Source: Pseudomonadaceae bacterium UBA836
GTDB taxonomy: Bacteria; Pseudomonadota; Gammaproteobacteria; Pseudomonadales; Pseudomonadaceae
Direction of reading: 5' to 3'
Length of the DNA: 37,046 bases
Assembly (NCBI GenBank): GCA_002296055.1
Contig: DBHE01000134.1
Coordinates: forward strand, 16,880-53,925
The notes beneath the pieces are model-generated. The model was not told where the DNA came from. It saw only the letters and a list, made by a program, of their open reading frames with translations, and searched no databases. The position numbers and the translations under genes are program-made. Positions 26,472 through 33,823 of this stretch are shown here, in pieces (the stretch's first letter is position 1; each line of letters opens with the position of its first letter).

Positions 26472-27847
26472 GCGGCGCTCTCCAGCGCGGACAGCAACAC
26501 CTGCGGCTGCTCCAGACAGCGGCAATCGAGCAACAGGCTGTCATCGGCGATTCGACCGATTACCGGCTGCGGCAGCTGGCGCAGTCGCTCGGCCAGCTGC
26601 CGCAATGCCCGACTGCGCTCCCGGCGATTGCCCCTGGCGCTGCGCAGCCGCAGGGCCGCGCTGGGCAGAACGTCCAGCGGCAGTGACCCAGAGCCAATCT
26701 GACTGCTGACCGCACACACATCCACCACAAAGCCGTTGCCCGCCCAGCGCTGCACCGCCGGTAGCAGCGACTGGCACGTCTGGTTGATAGCCTCGGCAGT
26801 GCGCGTCAACAGGCGCAGGGTCGGCACCCGCTGCACCAGCGTGTCCGGGTCGGCGTACAGCCGCAGTACCGCTTCCAGCGCTGCCAGGGTCATCTTGTCG
26901 CAGCGCAGCGCGCGCTTGAGCGGGCTTTTGCGAATGCGCGCAATCAGGTCTGCGCGTCCGGCAATGATGCCGGCCTGCGGGCCGCCGAGCAGTTTGTCGC
27001 CGCTGAAGGTAACCACGTCCACACCTTGCGCCAGCACCTGCGCGACCACTGGCTCAGCCGGCAAACCCAACGCCTGCAGATCAATCAGCGAGCCACTGCC
27101 CAAGTCCACCGCCAGCGGTACGCTGTGCTCGCGGGCAATGGCCGCCAGCTGCGACTCATCCAGCGCCGTGCTGAAGCCTTCAATGCGGTAGTTGCTGGTA
27201 TGCGCCTTGAGCAGCAGCGCGGTGCGCGGACCAATAGCCTCGCTGTAGTCACGCACGTGGGTGCGGTTGGTGGCGCCCACCTCGCGCAGCTTGCAGCCGG
27301 CGCGGGCCATGATGTCGGGCAGCCGAAAAGAGCCGCCGATCTCGATCAGCTCACCGCGCGACACCACCACCTCGCGGCGGTTTGCCAGGGCATTGAGCAC
27401 CAGCAGCACCGCGGCGGCGTTGTTGTTGACCACGGTGGCGGCTTCGGCGCCGGTCAGCCGGCAGATCCACTGTTCAACGTGCTCATCGCGGTCACCGCGC
27501 TGCCCAGTGGCCAGATCAAATTCCAGATTACTGGCACCCAAGGCCACCGCGTTCATCGCTGCCACCGCTTCGGGTGGCAACGGCGCACGGCCGAGGTTGG
27601 TGTGCAGCACCGTGCCGGTCAAATTGAGCAGCGGACGCATGGACGGCGCCAGCAGACGATGCAGGTGCTGCTGCAGCCAGTGCACCAGCGCCTGATCATC
27701 ACACAACAGCCCCTCTCGCCAGTGCTGCAGGCCGGCGCGCACGGCATCCAGCACCAAGGTGCGACCGTGGTCGGCGACCAGTTGCTGCACCAGCGGCCAG
27801 GCCAGAACCCGGTCCACCGCTGGTGGACGCATGCCGGCCGCACTCAT
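26468..27847 (-). CDS. selA: L-seryl-tRNA(Sec) selenium transferase SelA
   Basis: 459 residues. Fold-type I PLP enzyme with NNNAAAVLL (141-149), GGSFRLPDIM (171-180), the cofactor-binding Lys285 in FSGDKLLGGPQAG, and the N-terminal tRNA-binding domain with NLTGTVLHTNLGRAPL (75-90). It converts Ser-tRNA(Sec) to Sec-tRNA(Sec) with selenophosphate. Starts 15 nt after the UGSC selenoprotein stop; ends overlapping selB. The selenophosphate must come from SelD encoded elsewhere. Confidence 0.96.
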   Translation of the reverse strand: MSAAGMRPPAVDRVLAWPLVQQLVADHGRTLVLDAVRAGLQHWREGLLCDDQALVHWLQQHLHRLLAPSMRPLLNLTGTVLHTNLGRAPLPPEAVAAMNAVALGASNLEFDLATGQRGDRDEHVEQWICRLTGAEAATVVNNNAAAVLLVLNALANRREVVVSRGELIEIGGSFRLPDIMARAGCKLREVGATNRTHVRDYSEAIGPRTALLLKAHTSNYRIEGFSTALDESQLAAIAREHSVPLAVDLGSGSLIDLQALGLPAEPVVAQVLAQGVDVVTFSGDKLLGGPQAGIIAGRADLIARIRKSPLKRALRCDKMTLAALEAVLRLYADPDTLVQRVPTLRLLTRTAEAINQTCQSLLPAVQRWAGNGFVVDVCAVSSQIGSGSLPLDVLPSAALRLRSARGNRRERSRALRQLAERLRQLPQPVIGRIADDSLLLDCRCLEQPQVLLSALESAA

Positions 27848-27862
27848 GCGGCCACCGCCGCG

Positions 27863-28390
27863 TCAGTCTGCGTCGTCTTGCAGCAGACGCAGGATTTCTG
27901 CCAGCGCGCCATCAGCCAGCGCGCGCATTTCATCGTCGGTGCGGTCCTGAATCGGATGCGGCACAAAGACCATGGCCGGATCAAAGCCAAGGGCCTTGGA
28001 CTGCAACGCCGCGGCCTGTACAAATTCACTGGAGGCAACCCCTACTCCCGGGATCTGACGCGACTCCAGGTCTGCGATGTCATGCATACAGCACGACGTG
28101 CAAGACCCTCAGTCGGCCAGACCTTCCACCAGCAGATCCACCTCGGCGGCCATCTGCTGCTTGAGTTCAGTCGGGGCAATGCGGGTGAAGGTGGGCTTGG
28201 CGTAACGCTTCACCTCGATACCCATGTCTGCCAGTTGCTCCTCGATGCGATCGAGAAAGACGTTGCCGCGCGGTTTGGAGATATCCAGCAGCCCCACCAC
28301 CTTGCCTTCAAGGCTGGTTGGGCGTGCCAGACGCGCGCGTTGGGCCGGCGCGCGTTCTGCGGTCGGATCAAGCACTATGTTGTCGGTCAT
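27863..28390 (-). CDS. UGSC-family selenoprotein with in-frame UGA (Sec94)
   Basis: 175 residues if the UGA at 28109-28111 is read as selenocysteine. The frame is open on both sides: 93 residues from ATG 28388-28390, then U94-G-S-C97-T-S-C-C, then 74 residues from MHDIADLE to the TGA at 27863. U-G-S-C is the redox motif that names the family known from marine metagenome selenoproteomes. Support: bacterial SECIS-like hairpin right after the UGA, adjacency to selA-selB-selC, and ATGA overlap with the thioredoxin-domain gene before it. The N-terminal half has a Rossmann-like pattern (GKVVGLLDISKPRGNVFLD). Molecular function is unknown; a selenol/thiol reductase or peroxidase role is inferred from U-x-x-C. 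A standard annotation would show two short hypothetical proteins. Confidence 0.93.
28069..28111 (-). promoter_or_regulatory. Bacterial SECIS-like hairpin at the UGA codon
   Basis: Counting U of UGA as 1, positions 15-21 pair with 27-33 (GTCGTGC with GCATGAC, one G-U) around the loop UGUAU. An outer stem GGUCU / AGACC pairs 5-9 with 39-43. The loop places G at 23 and U at 24, the same positions as the SelB-contacting G and U of the E. coli fdhF SECIS (known numbering). The hairpin lies inside the coding sequence, as in bacteria. Confidence 0.8.
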
Positions 28391-29823
28391 GACGTTACCT
28401 CACGTGTTACCGGAGACGAGCCAACCGGGCCGGAAGCGGCCCAGCCAGCGATGATGGCGGAAAACAGGCCAGCGGTGCCGCCAGCCCGGACAATCAGCAG
28501 CCCGCCGGGCCGGAACTTGGGCACCTGCTGATCCTTGAAACGTTCAGGAATACCTTCTGCGATGCCGCCAGCGCCAGCCACCAGCTCGGCGCCCGGCGCC
28601 AGCAGCAGGCGTTCCAGCTCTTCACGCAGCCGCTGCTTGGACCAACCCGCGTCGATGAACACCCGCGCATGCTCGGGCGAGACCACCAGCACAGCATCAC
28701 CGGCCATCGCCAGCTTGGCGTGATCGACGGTGCGCAGCGACAGCGCAAAGGAGCGCGCCAGCGATTCCGGGTCGCGGGACTTCTGATCAACAATGCCCTG
28801 CACCCCCTCGCCGGGGAACAGAGTCACCGCCGAGCGCCCGTCCTCAACACCGCGCTCCTGCGCCAGCGGCAACCAGTCGGCGTCTTCGGCCTCGGCGAAG
28901 CAGAAACTGTACTTGCCGGGGTTACCTAGGGTAGCCCGATCAATCTCGCCGGGACGGCCGCCGCCCACGTTACGAATGATCAGCTGCAGCGCCCGGCCGA
29001 TGGTGGCGTTGGCGCGGTTACCCTGCCCGAGCGCATTGACTCCCGAGTTCATGCCGATGGCGCGCGCCGCCGGCCCGTTGACCACAATCATCGGGCTGCC
29101 GAACATGGTGGTGCAGATCAGCCCGTGCAAGCCAAACTCATCACTCAGCGCTGCCTCCAGCGCCGCCAGCAGTACCGGCATGTACTCCGGCTTGCAGCCG
29201 GCCAGCACCGCATTGATGGCCACTTTCTCGACGGTCAGAGGCACCAGGTCCGGCGGCATCAACCCAACCACCTCATCGGCCTGGCGGCTGGTGCCCTTGA
29301 GCATGCGCAGCACCCGCACCGGCGTGGGCGGCACGACCGGCAGGCCGTCGCTCCAGCCGCGCTCAAAGCAGGCTTCCATCGGGTCATCGGACGCGCTCAT
29401 GTCGATCTCGCGGGCGCTCAACCGCACATCACCAAAGGCCAGCTCCAGCTCTTCGCTAATGCCGGGCTCCAGGGTTTTGGAGCCACACCCCGGGCGCATG
29501 ATCGGCAACGCCTCGCCCAGCTCAGGTAAGCCGGTCAGTTGGCGCCAGTCTTCCTTGTGCCAGCCGTAGGTGCGCTCGACCTCTTGGCCGTTTTCAACGC
29601 GAATCAGCGTGGGTACAAACTCAATGCCGAGATGGAAGGAGTGTTCGAGGCTCTGGTCGTAGAGGGCAGACGGCAGCTCAGCGGCGTACTCTGCCGAGTC
29701 CTGGGCGTAAACCGTCAGTGGACCGGCCTGGGCGATCTCGGCCAGCAGCGGCTCGACCAGTCGACAGGTCGGACAATCAGCCTTGGCGACCACAATCAGG
29801 CCGTCGGGAAGTGCGGGTTTCAT
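28387..29823 (-). CDS. Thioredoxin-fold protein fused to a UGSC-partner domain
   Basis: 478 residues from ATG 29821-29823 (AAGGG upstream); an in-frame TTG 30 nt earlier is less likely. N-terminal thioredoxin-like domain (about 1-105) with the active site Cys17-Pro-Thr-Cys20 (ADCPTC), then a linker, then a long domain (about 140-470) with GWSDGLPVVPPTP, TVEKVAINAVLAGCKPEYMPV and NVGGGRPGEID. That domain commonly accompanies UGSC proteins; its activity is unknown to me. The stop overlaps the selenoprotein ATG as ATGA, so the two are made together. Inference: the CPTC domain reduces or receives electrons from the U-G-S-C centre. There is a second possible redox cysteine pair context in RPGCGS near 150. 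Confidence 0.8.
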   Translation of the reverse strand: MKPALPDGLIVVAKADCPTCRLVEPLLAEIAQAGPLTVYAQDSAEYAAELPSALYDQSLEHSFHLGIEFVPTLIRVENGQEVERTYGWHKEDWRQLTGLPELGEALPIMRPGCGSKTLEPGISEELELAFGDVRLSAREIDMSASDDPMEACFERGWSDGLPVVPPTPVRVLRMLKGTSRQADEVVGLMPPDLVPLTVEKVAINAVLAGCKPEYMPVLLAALEAALSDEFGLHGLICTTMFGSPMIVVNGPAARAIGMNSGVNALGQGNRANATIGRALQLIIRNVGGGRPGEIDRATLGNPGKYSFCFAEAEDADWLPLAQERGVEDGRSAVTLFPGEGVQGIVDQKSRDPESLARSFALSLRTVDHAKLAMAGDAVLVVSPEHARVFIDAGWSKQRLREELERLLLAPGAELVAGAGGIAEGIPERFKDQQVPKFRPGGLLIVRAGGTAGLFSAIIAGWAASGPVGSSPVTREVTS

Positions 29824-29862
29824 GGGCAGCCCTTGTGGGGTCTTGTGTCTCAATGAACAGAC

Positions 29863-29891
29863 AGAATAGGCAGCCTCAGGCCCGCTGCCAA
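29863..29891 (-). promoter_or_regulatory. Sigma-70 promoter of the UGSC-sel operon
   Basis: On the minus strand TTGGCA (29886-29891), exactly 17 nt, then TATTCT (29863-29868); the start codon is about 40 nt downstream. This allows the operon to be transcribed separately from the DUF2804 gene, which ends 60 nt upstream of the -35. Confidence 0.65.
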
Positions 29892-29950
29892 CCCGCCATG
29901 CCCCGTCATCGGCCTGCTGATTGACCTGCCATCAGCGCAGCCGCAGTCTG

Positions 29951-30973
29951 CTACCAGCGGGCGTAGTGATCTTCCACCAGCCCCCAGGCATCAGTAATCT
30001 GCAGCGTCTCGCCCGGCAGCCGTAGCACCCCACTGTACTGCCCAAAATGCTGCTTGAAGTTGGATGCCAGCAGCAGCGCGTTGAGCTTTTCCTGCCGACT
30101 GCCGGCCGGTGCAAACTGCAGATCGATCTGGCCATCGGCCGAGCGCAGCTGCCAGGGTGAGAGTGGCGCGCTGCGATCAAACTGAAAGTCGACCATATCG
30201 ACCTTGACCAGTTGATCGTCCAGCCAAAGTCCGTTCTCGGTAAAGCCGGTTTCGTTCACTCCTGCCGCCAGGTTGAAGCCCAGCCGGCGCCCGTCCGGTA
30301 AGCGGCAAGACAAGCTGCCCCAGTTCCAGAATGTCTCACGACGCATAAACCCCGCCGTCCAGTCTACCGCTGCCAGGGCGCCAATCTGGCGCAGATCAAA
30401 CCGCTGCCCCCGCCAACTCACGCTGCCGCTGCAGACACGCGCCGCTGTCTTGCGGGTAAACACCCAGCCTGCATAACCGGCCCGAGTGCACACAGACAAC
30501 GGCTGCTGGCTGGGCGCCTCGTCTATGCGCGCAGCAATCCGCGTACCACCGGCCAGCTCCACCTGCAGGTGACGTACACCGGGTTCGGTGCCTGCATCCA
30601 CGCTGATGCGATTCGCCCCTTTGGCAAACACCGCCGCCCCGTCACCCGGGCGTGGATCGATGCGCGTATTACGCGCCAGCGGCTGCAGAAAGCTGAACTC
30701 GTCAAAGCGCCCAGTGCGTGGATCATAGAGGTAAACAAAGGCGTTGCTGACCAACTTGAGATCAACAATCGCCACCCCAACCACCAGCTCAGGGCTGAGC
30801 AGGCTGATGAACTGAAACTGGTTGCAGCCAAAGCGCCGAGCCAGCTGCGAGCGCGGCTTGTCCATCACCGTGCACAAGTCAAAATCGAGGTAGTTGATCT
30901 CCTCTACCCCGTCGGGGAAGAGGCCATAGCTGGGCTGGCCTGCGGCGTTGATCAGGCGGGGTAAGGCGGGCAT
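29951..30973 (-). CDS. DUF2804 family protein
   Basis: 340 residues, no signal peptide or membrane helix. DUF2804 blocks seen: GEEINYLDF-like start (EEINYLDFDL), RRFGCNQFQFISL, VVGVAIVDLKLVSNAFVYLYD, WNWGSLSCRLPDGRRLGFNLAAGVNETGFTEN (shown by its parts WNWGS, GFNLAAG, NETGFTEN), and the end WGLVEDHYARW. The fold resembles lipocalin-like/hydroxysteroid-hydratase-type beta barrels, but no activity is known. It lies just upstream of the selenium operon on the same strand, separated by 127 nt that contain a promoter, so co-function is possible but unproven. Confidence 0.8.
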   Translation of the reverse strand: MPALPRLINAAGQPSYGLFPDGVEEINYLDFDLCTVMDKPRSQLARRFGCNQFQFISLLSPELVVGVAIVDLKLVSNAFVYLYDPRTGRFDEFSFLQPLARNTRIDPRPGDGAAVFAKGANRISVDAGTEPGVRHLQVELAGGTRIAARIDEAPSQQPLSVCTRAGYAGWVFTRKTAARVCSGSVSWRGQRFDLRQIGALAAVDWTAGFMRRETFWNWGSLSCRLPDGRRLGFNLAAGVNETGFTENGLWLDDQLVKVDMVDFQFDRSAPLSPWQLRSADGQIDLQFAPAGSRQEKLNALLLASNFKQHFGQYSGVLRLPGETLQITDAWGLVEDHYARW

Positions 30974-31120
30974 TGGGGTGCTCTCTTGTTATGGGTAGTC
31001 GGTGCTCAACGCAGCCCATTCGGCAAATCAGCTGCTGCGTGCCAACCCTATCGCATTGACGGAAAAGTGCCAGCGCTATTCGGTGGCCGACAATTGGATA
31101 CTGCACCAGCGCCAGCGCGC

Positions 31121-31278
31121 GACTGGATCCCCGCCTTCGCGGGGATGACGAGGTTTATATGGCGGGCATGTCTAAAGTGATGCCGCAGAGTTGACCAAAC
31201 GTAAGCAGGAGTCACAGAAGAGCTCCCACGGTTAATCCAAAAACTCCTCGTCATCCCCGCGAAGGCGGGGATCCAGTC
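31121..31278. repeat. Perfect 33-bp inverted repeat pair of the GGGGATGACG palindrome family
   Basis: Arms 31121-31153 and 31246-31278 are exact reverse complements; each arm is itself a hairpin (CCCCGC, loop CTTC/GAAG, GCGGGG). 92 nt of unique sequence lie between. The right arm ends 43 nt before a GIY-YIG nuclease gene. The rest of the 348-bp gap 30974-31321 shows nothing recognisable. Confidence 0.9.
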
Positions 31279-31321
31279 ACGCGATAACATCAGCCAGCAC
31301 CTACCCTGGAGAACCACCCGG

Positions 31322-31633
31322 ATGCCCAAACAACCCTGCGTGTACATCCTCGCCAGCAAACGCAACGGCACTCTCTACATCGGTGTCACCAGCAACCTGA
31401 TCAAACGCATCTGGGAGCACAAGAACGACCTGGTGCCGGGCTTTACCCAGCGCTACCGAATCCACCACCTGGTGTACGTCGAGCAAGCCGCAGACATGCT
31501 CTCAGCCATCGCCCGCGAAAAGCAGCTCAAGAAGTGGAACCGCCACTGGAAGCTCAACCTGATCGAACAAGCAAACCCCGGCTGGGCCGATCTTTACACC
31601 TCTCTCGCTAACCCCGAAGCCGCCTCACCCTAA
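31322..31633 (+). CDS. Small GIY-YIG endonuclease-domain protein
   Basis: 103 residues. GIY-YIG motif as VYILASKRNGTLYIGVTSNLIKRIWEHK (key parts: VYI at 7-9, LYIG at 18-21), catalytic-type Arg29 and the Glu/His helix, then the distal part with AREKQLKKWNRHWKLNLI. Stand-alone members of this UvrC-like family are of unknown role. GGAG lies 9 nt before the ATG. It ends 9 nt inside the convergent AEC gene. It sits beside the 33-bp inverted repeat, whose relatives form an array 3.3 kb away; genes of this type are often seen beside these repeats (recollection, not checked). Confidence 0.88.
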   Translation: MPKQPCVYILASKRNGTLYIGVTSNLIKRIWEHKNDLVPGFTQRYRIHHLVYVEQAADMLSAIAREKQLKKWNRHWKLNLIEQANPGWADLYTSLANPEAASP

Positions 31634-32548
31634 CCACAACAAACACAGCGACAAGGTCACCAAGGACCCTAGCGTCGACCACAGCACCGCCCTCGCCACC
31701 ACAGCAGCCTCACGCCCGTAAAACTCGGCCAGCATGAACGGCCCGGTGCCCGTTGGCAGCGCGCTGAGCAGCAAGGCAGCCTTGGCCCACAGCGGCGGCA
31801 AATGAAATACCCAGGTCGCCAAGCCCCACACCAGCGCCGGTTGCACGATCAGCTTGATCAACACCAGCGCCCCGGCGCCACCTGCCACGGCGGGCTGTGG
31901 GCGGGCCAGAAACAGCCCGAGCGATATCAGCGCACAGGGCACGGTCGCGTCACCCTGCAACTCAAGAAAGCGCGCCATCGCAATCGGCTGCTCAACGCCG
32001 CCCAGGTTCCAGACACCCCCTAACAAGGGCGCGACTACCAGCGGGTTTTTGGCCAGCGCCAAGGTCACCCGCCCGACTACCCGCAGCGGTGAGCCGGCAC
32101 GCTGCAGCCCGGCCTCCACCAGCACGACCGCCACGGTAAAGAGCACGCACACCACAATCAGCGAGGCAATCAACGCCGGCGCCAGACCGTCGTCACCCAA
32201 CACCAGTAGACACAGCGGAATGCCGATATAACCGGTGTTGGCATACGCAGCGCTAAGACCGTCAATGCTGGCGTCAGCAAGAGAGCGCCCACGCAGTCGA
32301 TACAGCAAGGTAGCGAAGAACACCGCCAGCGAGCCGATGCTGATAACCGCGATAAACCCCGGATGCCAAATCTCGTCCAGCGTGGCCGTTGCCGTGGTTT
32401 GAAACAGCAGCGCCGGCAAGCAGAGCCATACCACAAGGCGGTTCAGCTCCGACGCAGCGGTTTCTCCCATACAGCCAGTGCGGCGACACAGATAACCGGC
32501 CAGAATCAGGGCAAAGATGGGCAGCAACACATTGAGTACGGCAAGCAT
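31625..32548 (-). CDS. AEC-family membrane transporter
   Basis: 307 residues from ATG 32546-32548; a GTG 12 nt upstream is an alternative, neither with a clear ribosome site. Two five-helix halves. Family blocks: NVLLPIFALILAGYLCRR at the start, NTGYIGIPLCLLVLGD, PLLGGVWNLGG, LISLGLFLA, and ALPTGTGPFMLAEFYG near the end. AEC carriers move organic anions (malate, malonate) or similar. Divergently transcribed from a LysR regulator gene with a 101-bp gap, the usual arrangement for regulator and target. Confidence 0.87.
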   Translation of the reverse strand: MLAVLNVLLPIFALILAGYLCRRTGCMGETAASELNRLVVWLCLPALLFQTTATATLDEIWHPGFIAVISIGSLAVFFATLLYRLRGRSLADASIDGLSAAYANTGYIGIPLCLLVLGDDGLAPALIASLIVVCVLFTVAVVLVEAGLQRAGSPLRVVGRVTLALAKNPLVVAPLLGGVWNLGGVEQPIAMARFLELQGDATVPCALISLGLFLARPQPAVAGGAGALVLIKLIVQPALVWGLATWVFHLPPLWAKAALLLSALPTGTGPFMLAEFYGREAAVVARAVLWSTLGSLVTLSLCLLWLG

Positions 32549-32649
32549 AGGAACAACCACAGCAGAACAGGGGCGCTCAGACTAGGGCTAGCAAACAATA
32601 CCGTCCAATGCTATTTATCAGGCACATCAATACCAAAACTGGATAGATA

Positions 32650-33537
32650 ATGACCCTGCAGCAACTGCGCAGTTTTATTGCCCTGGCCGATACGCTCAAC
32701 TTCAGCCGCGCGGCCGAGCAGTTGAACATGACCCAGCCCCCGCTCAGCAGACAAATCAGTGCTCTGGAGCAAAGCGTTGGCACACCGCTGTTCCGGCGTC
32801 ATTCACGTAGCGTGGTACTGACACCTGCCGGGCTACAGTTTCAGCGCGACATCGCGCGCCTTCTGACTGACCTGGAGCGCGCCGGGGCCTCTGCCCGCGC
32901 TGCCGCGCTGGGAGAACAGGGCGAGCTGCGCATCGCCTTTACCATGTACGCGGCCTGGCACCTGCTGCCGGAGTTAATCTCGGCCTATGCCGAGCACCAC
33001 CCCCAAGTGCAACTGCGGCTGGAAGAAACCCTGCCCCGTGATTTGCAGCAGGCGCTGCTGTCAGGCGCAGTCGATGCCGGCGTCAGCTTTCCACTGCATC
33101 TACCCGACGGCCTGCACTATCAGGCCCTGTTTCAGGAGCCGCTGTGTGCCGTACTGCCAGCGGCGCACCGCCTGGCCGGAGCACAGCGGATCGCGGCCGG
33201 CGAGCTGGCGGGCGATGCGTTTATCTGCTTTCCGGCGAGCACCGCACCGCCACTGCACGAGGCCGTCATGCGCTGCTGTCATGGCGCCGGCTTTACGCCG
33301 CAGATTCGCGTTGAGACCCACCTGCAGCAAACCATTGTGAACCTGGTAGCACGCGGGCTTGGGGTAGCGTTGGTGCCGGCCTCAATGGCGCGAATGCAGC
33401 TGGCCGGCTGTGTGTTTGTGCCCTTGACCGACGCACCCTTGGTCGAGCAAGGGTTGTACTGGAATCCGGACAACCCCAACCCCTGCCTTGCCTCGTTTGC
33501 CGCCGCCTCAACGGCGCTCAGCCTGCCAGCGCCCTGA
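32650..33537 (+). CDS. LysR-family transcriptional regulator
   Basis: 295 residues. N-terminal winged helix (1-60) with FIALADTLNFSRAAEQLNMTQPPLSRQI in parts (NFSRAAEQL, QPPLSRQI, LEQSVGTPLFRR), then a linker helix and the two-lobed effector domain (about 90-290; YAAWHLLPELI, GLGVALVPASMA). It very likely controls the divergent AEC transporter gene in response to that transporter's substrate. Its last 20 nt overlap the convergent small gene at 33518. Confidence 0.9.
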   Translation: MTLQQLRSFIALADTLNFSRAAEQLNMTQPPLSRQISALEQSVGTPLFRRHSRSVVLTPAGLQFQRDIARLLTDLERAGASARAAALGEQGELRIAFTMYAAWHLLPELISAYAEHHPQVQLRLEETLPRDLQQALLSGAVDAGVSFPLHLPDGLHYQALFQEPLCAVLPAAHRLAGAQRIAAGELAGDAFICFPASTAPPLHEAVMRCCHGAGFTPQIRVETHLQQTIVNLVARGLGVALVPASMARMQLAGCVFVPLTDAPLVEQGLYWNPDNPNPCLASFAAASTALSLPAP

Positions 33538-33823
33538 GCAATTGGGTGCGCTCCCACACACTGAGCAACTCCAGCGGGTCAGTGCCCGGGCTGTCCCAGG
33601 CCTGCTGCTCGGCAACGCGGCCATCGTCTAGCTCGCAACGCAAGCAGTGGTGCAGCTGGCCGGCGTCTTTGAACAGGGCAATGCGGTGCTGATCGATACG
33701 TACCCAGACGGTGCCCGTGTCTACATCACACCAGTGCGGGCCATCGTCAGGCAGCAGCGTTTTTTGCTGCAGCGCCACATCGCGGAACAGCTGATACACC
33801 TCGCGGGCGGTCACTGCCGTCAT
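33518..33823 (-). CDS. Small protein coupled to an acyl-CoA-dehydrogenase-like gene
   Basis: 101 residues from ATG 33821-33823, which overlaps the upstream gene's stop as ATGA. I do not recognise the family. Seen: MTAVTAREVYQLF start, WCDVDTGTVWVRIDQHRIALF and HHCLRCELDDGR, i.e. a beta-rich middle with His/Cys residues, then a helix-rich end (LLSVWERTQLLRAL). Soluble, no signal. It is probably translated with and perhaps works with the dehydrogenase-like protein. Confidence 0.6.
   Translation of the reverse strand: MTAVTAREVYQLFRDVALQQKTLLPDDGPHWCDVDTGTVWVRIDQHRIALFKDAGQLHHCLRCELDDGRVAEQQAWDSPGTDPLELLSVWERTQLLRALAG

Noticed and set aside
27863..28087. Separate 74-residue hypothetical gene starting at MHDIADLE
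   Set aside because: It is the in-frame continuation of the UGSC selenoprotein after the UGA; no ribosome site fits the ATG and the SECIS-like hairpin covers it.
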